Both the position numbers and the translations under genes were made by a program. Of a stretch of DNA of 64,000 nucleotides, positions 40,500-51,057 are shown one piece after another (the stretch's first letter is position 1; each line of letters starts with the position of its first letter). This DNA comes from Tubiluchus corallicola (taxonomy: Eukaryota; Priapulida; Priapulimorpha; Priapulimorphida; Tubiluchidae). The notes under the pieces were generated by a model. It did not search any database and was not told the DNA's origin. It worked only from the letters and a program-made list of their open reading frames with translations. Location of the stretch: assembly GCA_030141605.1 (NCBI GenBank), contig JAQGDQ010000988.1, forward strand, positions 1 through 64,000, read 5' to 3'.

Positions 40500-40781
40500 A
40501 CGTTAAAAAGGGCGTCCTCTAATTAATCGGAAACGGAAGCGTTTACAACACACCACAGGCAGTTACTGAGTGCAGCTTTTATATAAGTGTCACATAGCGG
40601 CGCTACTCCAGTGAGCAGGGAAGGGTATTACATAAATGCAGTTGTGCGGTCTTCTTGAATATAGGCATTTATATGCAAATACATGTAATTATTAATGACC
40701 ACGTGGAATACACCACAAGTAATAGTTTGATTCCATTTTTTAAACTGATTAATGTCGCTTGACTAGGCTTTTAACAAAGCC

Positions 40782-40823
<42 letters not shown>

Positions 40824-41735
40824 CATTACTTGTGTGCAGCCCATTGTATTATTTTAAATGTTCATAGATACTGTTTACATACATATTACGTATGTACGTT
40901 ATACACTTTTTGAGCAAGTAGTTGACGTTGTACTTAAATACAAGTTAAAACAGACAATTGACGATACTTCTTGTTTCATTAATGTCCATTCTTATTAATG
41001 TTTTATTAATTAAATTAACATGCAGGTTTATAAGTTCTCAGTATGATCACATTAATGTGTTCCAATTATTATTGAACTTTAATGTAATTATATTTTAAAT
41101 CAAGTACATTATTTCACATGTGCTTGCATAGCAAAATCGTCCATAAATCGGCAATTAAGTTTTTCTAGTTATTTACATATCCTGAATCTCTATTTCACGA
41201 GGATCATTTTGATACCAAGTTCATTGCTCTATGTTATTTCATTTGCAATAAACTATTGAAATATACATGTATTTTCGCCAATGAAGGCATCTTCAGACAT
41301 CAGCATCAGTACTTAGCAACTATTTTTCTCTATCACATACACAAAAAATAGCCGAATATTACGAGATGATGATCGTTTATCAGTGATCGTTTGTGAAATG
41401 TATTTCTTTAATAATTTAGAAAATCTTTAGAAGTAGTTTATGTTTTTATAATTGTAAATGTGTACTTTATTTAGCTGTCTTTGTAACAAGTGCTAGCGAG
41501 TATTAGTTTTATTACATTATAGAAGAATCTTGAGTTCAGCAGTAAGCTGTTAAATTGACAATTCTGTATAATTATTTAAATAAATATGTTTATAAAAATA
41601 AATTTTGGTATGCACAGTCGATTTTCTTCTTCTAGCATTAAAGCCAGGCCTTAGTCTTAGGTCGATGTCAGGGAACTAAAGTGAAGAGTTTTTTTTCGAG
41701 TGGTGTGGTCGTTGTAGTGAGGCAATAAAGTAATC
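40500..41735 (+). mobile_element. Dispersed element H, plus orientation
   Basis: Reverse complement of large parts of 24950-26400 and of 23930-24055. Sits between two halves of one reverse transcriptase, so probably an insertion. An AT microsatellite lies at 40783-40822. Confidence 0.72.
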
Positions 41736-41809
41736 TAAACTTAAATTGACCACAAAAAAGATTAACGTCACAGCTCTGCGATTATGCCTGCTGAGTCCTG
41801 CTATAAGCA

Positions 41810-41965
41810 AGTCAACTACTATATCAATGCAGTATGCTGATGATGTGGCATGGATTACAAGAAACAAAGAAGAAGTAGATGAAATAAAAAAACTCAATTG
41901 AGGAGGAACTGAACAGAATGGATTTTGTTGTAAACAAAAATAAAACTCAAGAGTTTCACATAACA
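41810..41965 (+). mobile_element. LINE reverse transcriptase fragment (catalytic YADD)
   Basis: Reads MQYADDVAWITRNKEEVDEI, then after a stop and shift RMDFVVNKNKTQEFHITR. The YADD motif is the polymerase active site. Clearly degenerate. Confidence 0.85.
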
Positions 41966-41984
41966 CGCCAATGTTTATCGATTG

Positions 41985-42203
41985 TGAATGCTGTTGAGAA
42001 ACCGAGTGAGATATTTCCTTGAAGGTAGACGATTTACAATAAGGACTGACCAACGTGGACTCCTTGCCCAACCACGAACTAAGAAAAATAATCGTCGCCT
42101 GTGCAGGTGGAGTTTGATTTTGTCAGAATTTAGTTGTACCATAGAAGGCATTAGTGGCAATGAAAATACCATAGCTGACGCCTTGTCACGATTAAATGTC
42201 TAG
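41985..42203 (+). mobile_element. Ty3/gypsy-type RNase H fragment
   Basis: 72-codon stretch: YFLEGRRFTIRTDQRGLL, RRLCRWSLILSEF, then GNENTIADALSRLNV. The L-E-G-R-x-F-x-I-x-T-D and N-x-x-A-D-A-L-S-R motifs mark the RNase H end of Ty3/gypsy polymerases. Isolated; no LTRs assigned. Confidence 0.85.
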
Positions 42204-42784
42204 GTGTAAAATAACCATTTTTGATTGATATGAGAGAATTAAGGGTATATTTAGCTTATCATATTTTATTGTTTTGGCATAGTTTCCATATTTTTGGAAA
42301 CAGAATTCAATGTGTTGTTGTCTAATTGAGCATAATTTGAAGATATTAAATTTTTTAAAGTTACTGGAGCTGAGTTAAGCTGCTAAGTGATAGTTAAATA
42401 AAATCTTCTTTTGACAAAGCAAGATTGTATATTGGATGTACTAAAATTAGTTTTGTAATATGTGCAGAAGTACCAAAAGAGTTTGTGTTATATTTAATGG
42501 AAATGGTTGTTTAAATCAGTTGTTTGTCATAAAAGTGTTCTGATGTCATAAAAGTGTTCTGATACTACATTTGAGTATTACTGTATTCATTGTTGCTATT
42601 CATTGATTTGTATTGATCTATTGAATATTTCTATGGCATGGAAGTTAGTAGTCTCAATGTGCATTTCGTAGCTACTCAACTTTTACAGAACCGGGGCTCT
42701 GTGATGGTCCAGTATGGTAATGTAGGGAATCACTAGCCTAACAGCCGGGCACATTATTTGTTTACATTCACGAGCTAGGCTAAT
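42204..42784. other. Nothing recognised
   Basis: AT-rich DNA after the gypsy fragment; could be the rest of that element but no motif confirms it. Confidence 0.4.
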
Positions 42785-42995
42785 GATCTTCTTCCCAGCT
42801 TTTGCCTATGCGGAGTCGCCGTTGTGAATGAGTCTTCTCCACGCATTCCTGTTGTTGACCATCTCTTCATTTATGTTCTTCACTCTAAGGTCTCCATTAA
42901 TACATTCAATACATCTCAGCTTGGGTCATCCTCTTCTTCTATTTCCCAGCACTTCCATTTCCATGACCTCCCTTCCCAAATGATCTTCACAACGA
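42785..42995 (-). mobile_element. LINE 3' fragment related to 18840-19290
   Basis: Shares gtcttctccacgcattcctg ttgttgaccatctcttcatt in the same orientation as 18900-18940, then agcacttccatttccatgac. Confidence 0.8.
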
Positions 42996-43669
42996 GTTAG
43001 GCTGATGATGAAGAGTTAAAATTCACCTTTCTTTTGCATTTTTAATTTAATTTGATGTTCTACAAAATCGCATTTTGATCTCATAAATTACTACCCCTGG
43101 TAGCTAGGTCACTTGGGTGGGTACACGAGTATTCCGTCGTAGAGGAAGATCTTTACCTTAAAGTTAAATCACTGAAGCCAGACGTTCACGTGAGCAGTGT
43201 GACCTGGATTTTTTTTACCTGCCGATTCTATGCCACGTAGTTGTAGAGAGTGGTTTCCTTGTGTTAAACGGAGGTACGTCTACACGTTAAGTACCTTCCG
43301 TCTTGTATCGTGTCTCAGTTTGATGTCAAGACATGTGATGTGGTCCCCGAGTAGTGGTTCAAGTTTCACAGACCAAAAGAGACGTTAGCAGATCAAGAAA
43401 GACGTAACGGTATACTTCTACTTATGTTATTACTCTCGTAAATCACCAACTGCTAATTGCCATTTGTTGGGTTAACACCACAGGGATGGTAGACTGTAAA
43501 GTGGTCAGTTTCACTTGAGGAGTGTGATGACTGTTTTCATTGCCGTATGGGGATCCTGTTATCTTCACGTAGACGTTAAATTGTTTACCATGTTGGGGTC
43601 GTCTGTGCTACACTGTCATGCAAGAAATCTGTAAGCTGTGACTGTCAGTGTGGACTGTTGTACCGCAGT
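42996..43669. other. Intergenic DNA, nothing recognised
   Basis: Slightly GC-richer than neighbours; no frame or repeat supported. Confidence 0.5.
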
Positions 43670-44015
43670 CAGGGGCGGAACTAGGGGGGAGCGAGGGCGG
43701 CGCCCCCCCTGCAAAATCGGACAAATAATTTTTTTTTGCAGTGAAAATTGCAGTTCGCATGTAATCATTTTCAATATGAATTAAAATTAGGTAAAAAATG
43801 TTTGGTAGTTCAAATAACGTTAGGTTAACTGAGAGTTAATTTTCTCATTATTGTTCTGTCCGCTATGCCGTCCTATATACACTAATTATAGGCCTGCATG
43901 CAGTATAAAAGGGGTTAAAATTGGCTTAACCATTATTTAACCACTTCGGATACCATGCCCCCCCCCCAGAAAATTTTTGCGCCCCCCCTGCTTGCCACAT
44001 CTATTTCCGGCCCTG
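43670..44015. mobile_element. Short TIR element, family D
   Basis: Ends CAGGGGCGGAACTAG and, reversed, CAGGGCCGGAAATAG, with internal C-runs. Flanks accgcagt and ccgccagt suggest but do not prove an 8-bp duplication. hAT-like. Confidence 0.75.
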
Positions 44016-44241
44016 CCGCCAGTGAACACTCAGCAAAACCCAGGTAGATCACCAGTATTCTGGGGAAAGGGTTTTCCTTTTTTTGTATATTGATGCTGAT
44101 TGTCATTTTTTTGAATATTTGGAATCTTATTAAATTTGTTGTTACATGCCTTTACTTGTTTATGGAGAGTTGGATAAAATGTCGTTAACCAATGAAAAGA
44201 AAACAACTCACGTATTATTTAGGAAAACTGCGAACAAAGTA

Positions 44242-44247
44242 TTTATT
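44242..44247 (-). terminator. Candidate polyadenylation signal, minus strand
   Basis: AATAAA on the minus strand, 12 bases after the stop codon of the candidate exon at 44260-44463. Confidence 0.45.
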
Positions 44248-44259
44248 CCCATGAACATT

Positions 44260-44463
44260 TTATGAACATGTCTTAAAATTAGCATAAATAATTCGCATAC
44301 ACCTTTCGGCACACGCTACGTCAAAAGGTGGTTTTCGGGTACCTGTGACCCTTCTAACTCCAACCATCACAGCCACACTGCCGTAGTTCTCGACAAAAGG
44401 TATCCTTGGAACAACACGTCCATCCTTGACCGGTTGACCGTGAGGCGTGCCGGTCAAACACGA
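44260..44463 (-). CDS. Candidate last exon of an unrecognised gene
   Basis: 68 codons from an ag acceptor (or upstream in the same frame from an ATG at 44475) to a stop at 44260: SCLTGTPHGQPVKDGRVVPR, IPFVENYGSVAVMVGVRR, FDVACAERCMR. It is GC-richer than the surroundings and followed at once by a polyadenylation signal. No family recognised. Real but incomplete gene, or remnant of one. Confidence 0.4.
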   Translation of the reverse strand, partial: SCLTGTPHGQPVKDGRVVPRIPFVENYGSVAVMVGVRRVTGTRKPPFDVACAERCMRIIYANFKTCS

Positions 44464-44671
44464 CTTAGCTAACATTTGTCCACTGAGTGTTTACGATACG
44501 GCGGGCGCACGATTGTTTAACACTCGTGACCACTTTTCCATACACGGATACAAGTACGGGCGGGCGTGTGGCATGTTTACCGAAAGGGAAAGCCCTTCTG
44601 CTAACAGAAAACAACTCTATCCAGTAGAAAACAAACAATTTGATGTAATGAGTCACCTCGCGTAAACGTAC

Positions 44672-44742
44672 CGTGTGACCAAAACTTGGCACCGGCACCA
44701 AACTCATCTCTGGATGTAACCAATCCTCTTGTTTGTATGCAG
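44672..44742 (-). CDS. Candidate internal exon upstream of 44260-44463
   Basis: A strong acceptor (tttatttttcag) and a gtacgt donor bound 71 bases: AYKQEDWLHPEMSLVPVP, SFGHT, phase 1 to 0. It could splice to 44463 in frame, giving GHT-SCLTG, though that acceptor has a poor pyrimidine tract. Earlier exons not found. Confidence 0.35.
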
Positions 44743-44969
44743 CTGAAAAATAAACAAGAAATTAAATACTTCCACATCGGAGGAGGTAAAGGAAATAGCC
44801 AAGTGGTGTTATGAAGATTAATTAAGCAACAAAAGTTAAGCAATGCCGAGACAGGACTGTGAATGGATGCGTGACGCAAGGTTTAATACCCACTTTGGGA
44901 GGTCTCACTCATTAGGTCTATTCTTGATGTTTATCTTGTTCACAATAGTAGAACAGCTGCTTATATGTG

Positions 44970-45072
44970 CACATTTTTTTCAACGAGCTTCTTATCTATG
45001 GAATTTTCTGCCAGGTAATCGTTTCCCTGACAGCTACCACTATGCTGGACTCAAGCAGCACATCAACAAATA
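44970..45072 (+). mobile_element. LINE tail remnant
   Basis: Reads RASYLWNFLPGNRF ending in a stop; the same motif as 54690-54800. Confidence 0.6.
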
Positions 45073-45481
45073 GCTCTATCCTTAGTAAATAAGTTATATA
45101 ACTTCTATCTCTCTGGATCTACATTCATAATTTACATTTTCACTTTTTAACCGTGACACCTGTTGCCCTAATCTTGCTTCGTATAAAAGAAAGCCGAAAA
45201 AGTTCATTTGTGTACCTAGGTGTGAAACATGCATGAGTCGGTAACGCAGTAACTTTACAAACCAAACATTTTATAACTAAACACGCTTGTTAGTAAACTA
45301 CACTCAAGTGAGCTGGTCCACAATTTTTAAGCAAACAACAGCCAGGTAAATAACAGTTATTTGTAAACAGTAGGCCTCTCGCGTATAAATAAGCTCGAAT
45401 TTTTGGCAAAGTTGCGAACGAATATCGTGGCGCTAAACGACACCATCGATTTTAGAAACTGTTTAAGAAACCGAAAAAAAG

Positions 45482-45508
45482 ATGAAGTTGCTTATGTTTG
45501 TTGCCATG
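45482..45508 (+). CDS. Cys-rich protein 2, exon 1
   Basis: 9 codons, donor gtaact. ATG is preceded by aagatg context; chosen because it parallels exon 1 of the paralogue. Confidence 0.68.
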
Positions 45509-48500
45509 GTAACTATCAACAATCAGTTTAATATTACATGTTAATACTTTGTACTGTAGAGTAATGAAAAGTACCGTATTTTCCCGTGTATAAGAGACCC
45601 TTTTTTGCTCAGAATTTTCACTTTAAAAATAGGGGGTCTCTTATACATGGGAGTAAGTCTTTTCAATAAGATGCATAAATTGTGACACTAATGATTTTAA
45701 AGAAATAAGTGCTCTACAACTGTTTTGCGTGTCGCGTTCGACTATGAAGCGGTTGTAAGCATCGTGACACAGGCATTATCTCCTCGTTTTCTCTTTTCCT
45801 GTTACAGGTTTGCAGGTACGCACTTTAATATATACCAGTACTCTTTTTCTACAACACATTAACTGGTTTTATTTTGTTTTCAGTACCGCACTGAGTTGAA
45901 AAAAGTTGTACTTTACCCTCTAAAAATGTCCGTCTGAAAAAACTTTTTTCCAGAATTTTTGCCTAAAAATTGAAGGGGTCTCTTATACACAAGGGTCTCT
46001 TATACACGGGAAAATACGGTAATCTTCTATAATACAACTTCATGTAATATATAGTATCATGATATACATTATGTAATAGGGTCTTTTATAAGGCATGACA
46101 TATGTCATTTTACCCATAGTGCATATGTGATAACATGCAATATAAGGTGTAGCTTAAAATGGTATTGAAGTTATGAATTGATTAGTTCAGCTAAGCGTAG
46201 CAATACGATTATGTTTTCAGATGATGATGATGACGGCAGTGACGATCGTTAATGGTCACTACTACTGGTATCGTAATTACTGTCCAGGAAGCAGCACTGA
46301 CTGCTCCACACTTACGTGTACAGATGCGAACGGCACCGCCTGCGATAACCTCACCGCAGATGATGATTGGGACACCGTTGGACCCTGTGTGTGTCCCAAT
46401 GGTTCTAACAGCTACTATTGTGATGACTGTTATCAGGTAAAAGTGCATTATTTACACTTCTAAAAAGTATCACTTTTACCTTTTCCTAGAATAGCGTCTT
46501 TTCATAATTTTTTATATAAGTTGCTATAAACGAGGCTGACGGTCTGTTGTGTTTTGTTTCACTCGGAAGGCTCGTAGAGAAAACCAGAAAACACTTCATC
46601 AAATTAAACTAGTTTATTATGTCAGAATTCTGGTTGCTGTTGTGTTTTGTTTCTCTCGGAAAGCTCGTAGAGAAAACCAGAAAACACGCCATTAAATATT
46701 ATTACTTTATTGAGCGAGAATTCTTACACAAAGAGGAAGGAACTTTGAAATGATTATACTAAACGTGAAAATCTGGAAAACATTCAAGTAAGTATAACAG
46801 AATAAGTATAAGTCCGTGTTAGATCTGTGTGCGATGTGCGATCCCGTGTCGGCAGCCTGATTCGCCTTATATAGCGCGCTGGAGAAACTTCTCGAAGAAA
46901 TGTTCGAGAACAATCCAGACGCTAAGGCGGTCATCCCGACGGAACATTCTACGATGTTCCATGCACTTCTACTTGACGTCAGCGATCTCCATAACACGGT
47001 CGGGGTAACGGCTGCAGTTACCGTACGCACAGCAAGCAGTGATCACTATAACAGTTAAGCGCTATTAAAAACTAGAAAGAAAGAACTGTCTTTCTTATTT
47101 TCTTACAGGAAGACAGAATGATTTTCCATATACTACGCCATTTTCAAGTCTGATAAAAACGAAACATTTTAACACAATTAATACTGCAAAAGCACTTCTG
47201 ATAATTAAATAATAGATTAATATCTTAATTAACAACGGGCGAGTGCAACTATTGATGACATCACAAACTAACATGATTTTCAACAGGAAAAATATTCCAC
47301 GAGTATGTTTCACGTGTTTGCAAAAGCGAACGTTGAAATACAGTGCTACTGTAAGATATTCAGTGTGTGGTACTAAAGTTAGGCAAGTTTTAAGATAAAA
47401 ATTCAAATTTCAAATTTACCCCTGCGCTCATGCGTGAGTTGTCGAATGTGTGTAGTTCGTCACAAACTAACACTACTGAACTCAGAAGTCCAGCACCTGT
47501 TTTTGTGCAACGCGTTTCCGAAATGCCGGCATTGGTGCTTATTTAACTAGTGAATGGCAAAATGCATGTGACAGTGAAGAACTAGTGGCACGAATGTGAA
47601 ATTGTGTTTGTGTGGTAACATACAGTGAAGAACTAGTAGCACGAATGTGAAATTGCGTTTGTGTGGTAATATACAGTGAAGAACTAGTGGCACGAATGTG
47701 AAATTGTGTTTGTGTGGTAATATACAGTGAAGAACTAGTAGCACGAATGTGAAATTGTGTTTGTGTGGTAATATACAGTGAAGAACTAGTAGCACGAATG
47801 TGAAATTGTGTTTGTGTGGTAATATACAGTGAAGAACTAGTAGCGCAAATGTGAAATTGTGTTTGTGTGGTAATATACAGTGAAGAACTAGTAGCACGAA
47901 TGTGAAATTGTGTTTGTGTGGTAATATACAGTGAAGAACTAGTAGCACGAATGTGAAATTGTGTTTGTGTGGTAATATACAGTGAAGAACTAGTAGCACG
48001 AATGTGAAATTGTGTTTGTGTGGTAATATACAGTGAAGAACTAGTAGCACGAATGTGAAATTGTGTTTGTATGATAATAATTCTTTCACGCAAGTCATTT
48101 TTGAAAAACTAGTATGTTTTCTTTCAAGGTTCTAAATAAGTAATTATCTACTCTACCAAAAATTGAAGGGAGAAATACTATTTTTTCAGCAATGACTTAT
48201 GTGAAAGATTCATTACCACACAAACACAGTTTCATGTCCACATCACTAGTTCTTCGCTGTTACATGCATTTCGCCATTCGCTAGTTAGATGGGAACTAGC
48301 GCCTGCATTTCGGAAACGTGATGGACAAAAAGCAGGTGCTGTACCTCGCAGTTCAGAGGCATTTAGTTATGTCGTATTATAAGCACGTTCAAAAGCTTCT
48401 GCGTGAGGACAGCAGTAAACATGAAATTTGAATTTTACACTTTAAATTTGTCGAGTTTTTGTATAACGCATTAAATGTTGTACAACAGAGCTTAAATTTT

Positions 48501-49005
48501 TGCTTTCGGAAACACGTGCAACACCTGTGCTGTTGAAAATTACGTTCATTTATGATGTCATCACTAGTTGGGCTCGCATGCCGTTAATTTAGTTTTTAAC
48601 CTATTATTTAATTATCAGAAATGCTATAAATGCTTACAGGTGTTAAAATGAGTACTTTTTACTGTACTTCAAAATGGTGTAGGATAGAAAAACTATTCTG
48701 TTTTCCTTTAAATTTCTCCAACAAATGCAGTTTCATAATATTTCATATCATCATCGAGTAGTTTTATATGCTTGTTTATCACAAATTCAGTTCTTATTCT
48801 TCTAAACAAAATTTTACATTCAACTGTCCACATGCTTTCATATTTTTCTGCATTTCAGATACTTACACGGAACACCACCTGCACGTGCGAATGCACAAAT
48901 CGGTACGGATACACGTTCACATTGAGAAGCTCCAGCTATTGTGTGGAGTCTAATAGATGTGACTGTAGTTTTGCAACATATAAGCAGCAGGCCTGCGATC
49001 CATAG
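45482..49005 (+). CDS. Small secreted Cys-rich protein 2
   Basis: Exons 45482-45508, 46221-46436 and 48859-49005, all phase 0, give a complete 129-residue protein. Residues 1-21 form a signal peptide spread over two exons (MKLLMFVAM, then MMMMTAVTIVNG). The mature part has about 16 Cys, including DCSTLTC, GPCVCPNGSN, YYCDDCY, TCTCECTN and RCDCSFATYKQQAC, and sequons NGT, NLT and NTT. It is paralogous to the gene at 37231: same three-exon plan, same phases, same position of C-x-C-x-N-G and of the final C-x-C-S. Not recognised as a named family. Secretion and disulphide folding are inferred; function unknown. Intron 2 holds a possible solo LTR and a foldback element. Confidence 0.78.
45572..46021. 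mobile_element. Short TIR element, family E
   Basis: Perfect 29-bp inverted ends beginning TACCGTATTTTCCCGTGTAT. The gggtctcttatac word occurs twice more internally. 450 bp, non-coding, in intron 1. Confidence 0.9.
46221..46436 (+). CDS. Cys-rich protein 2, exon 2
   Basis: Acceptor tttcag, donor gtaaaa, 72 codons. Starts with four Met from an atg run that is part of the signal peptide. Confidence 0.78.
46545..47053 (-). mobile_element. Possible solo LTR
   Basis: On the minus strand: starts TGTTATAG, has a TATA box (gctatataaggcg) near 46870, an AATAAA near 46710, and ends AAACACAACA. The last 50 bp, with tttctggttttctctacgag, are duplicated. No target duplication found, so tentative. Confidence 0.4.
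47106..48709. mobile_element. Foldback element with long inverted arms and central array (family G)
   Basis: Arms of about 450-600 bp are inverted and diverged: aatgcatgtgacagtgaaga at 47560 mirrors tcttcgctgttacatgcatt at 48252; aggaagacagaatg at 47107 mirrors cattctgttttcct-type sequence near 48700. A 51-bp tandem array fills the centre. No coding capacity. Confidence 0.8.
47566..48075. repeat. 51-bp tandem array
   Basis: About ten units of acagtgaagaactagtagca cgaatgtgaaattgtgtttg plus tgtggtaatat. The unit is 17 codons long, so long spurious frames arise on the minus strand. Confidence 0.97.
48859..49005 (+). CDS. Cys-rich protein 2, exon 3
   Basis: Acceptor tttcag, 48 codons plus TAG. 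ILTRNTTCTCECTNRYG ... YCVESNRCDCSFATYKQQAC. Confidence 0.8.
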   Translation: MLTRNTTCTCECTNRYGYTFTLRSSSYCVESNRCDCSFATYKQQACDP

Positions 49006-49509
49006 TTGCTATTAGTTCAGTATGAAAATCTTCTCATGTTTAGCCAGTTAAGTTGTAGTCCCAGTTAATGATTATTCATGATTTAAATTCTAATTATCAA
49101 TTTGAATGTCGCATGTGCACACAGAGAGATTGCGCCATTTTGTAACGAAAATTCTAGGGTATGCAGTTAGGCGAGTAATGGACGCCATTTTGTAAAAAGT
49201 TTGTAACAAGTTGTATCGCTTTGGCAAACACGTGTAACACACTTGCGGAATATATATCATATTTATATATATATATATATATATTACTTATGTACGAATT
49301 ATGTCGATTAAATTATGTACGAATGTCTGCAGTATGTACGAATAGATTAAATTTTACAAAGAACTATAGCAGTAGATGCTGGACAATCTTTATCTATTTG
49401 TTGTCTGTGTAGAATATTAATAAGTGAAAATGACTAATCAACCACCTGATGTCACTTAAATCATTTATATGATTACTTAAAACTACGAGACTAACAACAA
49501 TAAAAACAA
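49006..49509. other. 3' flank of Cys-rich gene 2
   Basis: AT-rich; (TA)n at about 49260-49285 and three short repeats of tatgtacgaat. No gene seen. Confidence 0.5.
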
Positions 49510-50080
49510 AGCCAGTGTTACTTAAAGGACAAGAAAAGGGGTACCGTACGTTATGCGTATATCGTACTCACGTTAAAAGGAATTTTTGTTTGTTTTCATT
49601 TTAAATCTCCCGCAATACTGTTCCGACCGCACCATTACGTGACGTCACATACGCAAACATAAATCAAGGGAAGAAAAGGAAATGTTAAATTATGACCCAA
49701 AAAACTTTCCATGCAAAGTTTATGTTACTTAACATTTCGCTTATCTGCTTGAAAGACTTATGTAACTTGAAAAGAAAATCATTAATTATTTAAAATCTTT
49801 TCACCAATTGGTAAAATATCATTGACTCACCTCCAGGGTGCACCACCACTCACTAATAAAAAACGTAATTTGTTTAATTTTATTGACAAGATAAAATAAT
49901 TTAAAATTTTATTTGGTTAGTGACGTGTGCGCTACGAATGCTCTGATTATTTTTCCAAACTTTATGCAATGTTATCGAAACTTGTTTCAAATGACTTATC
50001 GTCAGAGTGGCTGCGCCTAACATTTACAAGTTTTATACAACATTATTGAAGATGCAAGTCCTGTATGCAAAATGACAGAA
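49510..50080 (+). mobile_element. 5S-linked dispersed element, copy lacking 5S
   Basis: Parallel to 21355-21950 (aatctcccgcaatactgttc, ggaagaaaaggaaatgttaa, gaatgctctgattatttttc), ending before the 5S part. Confidence 0.82.
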
Positions 50081-50380
50081 GCACGACCATCCTGATGCAA
50101 AGAACTTAGCCACACTAAACTTTCCAACAAGTACAAGTGTTGCAGTTGTTTTATATTTTAATTATGTAAAGTGAAACGTTTCTAATTCATTAATTTGGAA
50201 GGAAGAGCCAAAACAGCCAATCAGAGACAAGAGTTTAGGAACAAAGTTATTACACAAAACATGCTATTAAGAAATGCAGGGTTGGCATACTAACATCCAA
50301 ATGGAAAGTAGTATTTGTTGCAGAAGGTAGAGGATAATGCGTGACTGCTCGACCAAACTGCCCTCGCCACAATAACAAAC

Positions 50381-50672
50381 CTGGAATTTACTAGCACCTC
50401 AAATCACTAACAATTTCATCACCACTAATCAATCGTGCGCATTCTACAAGTATACTACTGTGTTCAAGACTTCAAGCTTGTATGTCGCCTGTACGTCGAA
50501 TTTTACACCAATTTACAAATACAACAATTAAAAAATTAGCAACTTATACCTGTCTGCCATACTCATGAACCAGGCAAGCTCGTAGTGATTGCTACAGCTG
50601 CATGTCACGCATGCGTAGAAATGCCCCGCCGCCACCTAGCGAGTTGCGGGAAAATTGTTGTAGATTTTTTCT
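50381..50672. repeat. WLS upstream segment P (original copy)
   Basis: 292 bp lying 280-570 bases before the WLS start codon, including a locally GC-rich stretch (gaaatgccccgccgccacct). An apparently identical copy is at 54019-54310. Confidence 0.93.
50550..50566 (-). CDS. Candidate first coding exon of a divergent gene
   Basis: Minus strand ATGAGTATGGCAGACAG followed by gtataagt, preceded by a GC-rich stretch. It would read MSMAD plus two bases. No downstream exon was found, so weak. Confidence 0.25.
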
Positions 50673-50951
50673 GGGCAGTGTGTATTCGTTGTTTGGTGTT
50701 TTGAAACTTTCTATCACATTTTGTGTTTTCTTTTTGAGTTTGTCTTATTGTTCACGTGAAAGCGCAATTAGTTTCTCGCTAGTTTTCTTTGTGGCAGCTC
50801 TTTTAAACGACTGTATTCGCCTCAGGTGTGTTTAAAATGTACTAAATCTAGTCTTTAAGATTACCCACTAACTTGACTAAGTCACTGAGGGTGGCCCGAC
50901 AAAACCGACGCTTTCATCCTGCTGATTGTGCGCTGAAAAGACTGATCAAAA

Positions 50952-51057
50952 ATGGCTGGAACAATTTTGGAAAATCTTAGTAACAGAAAACTGTTATATT
51001 TGACTGGAATTCTAGTCAGCTTGCAGATCGCTTATTTTCTCGTTGGTGGATTGATAG
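50952..51057 (+). CDS. WLS: WLS exon 1
   Basis: ATG at 50952, donor ggtaag, 35 codons plus one base. The first ATG of the frame gives the full conserved N-terminus. Confidence 0.9.

Noticed and set aside
47539-48098. Two 180-codon minus-strand repeats of 17 residues
   Set aside because: The 51-bp array is a multiple of three, so open frames persist by chance inside a transposable element.
50602-50835. 77-codon plus-strand frame MSRMRRNAPPPPSEL...
   Set aside because: Lies in the WLS upstream segment; the GC-rich part is better explained as promoter or 5' leader DNA.
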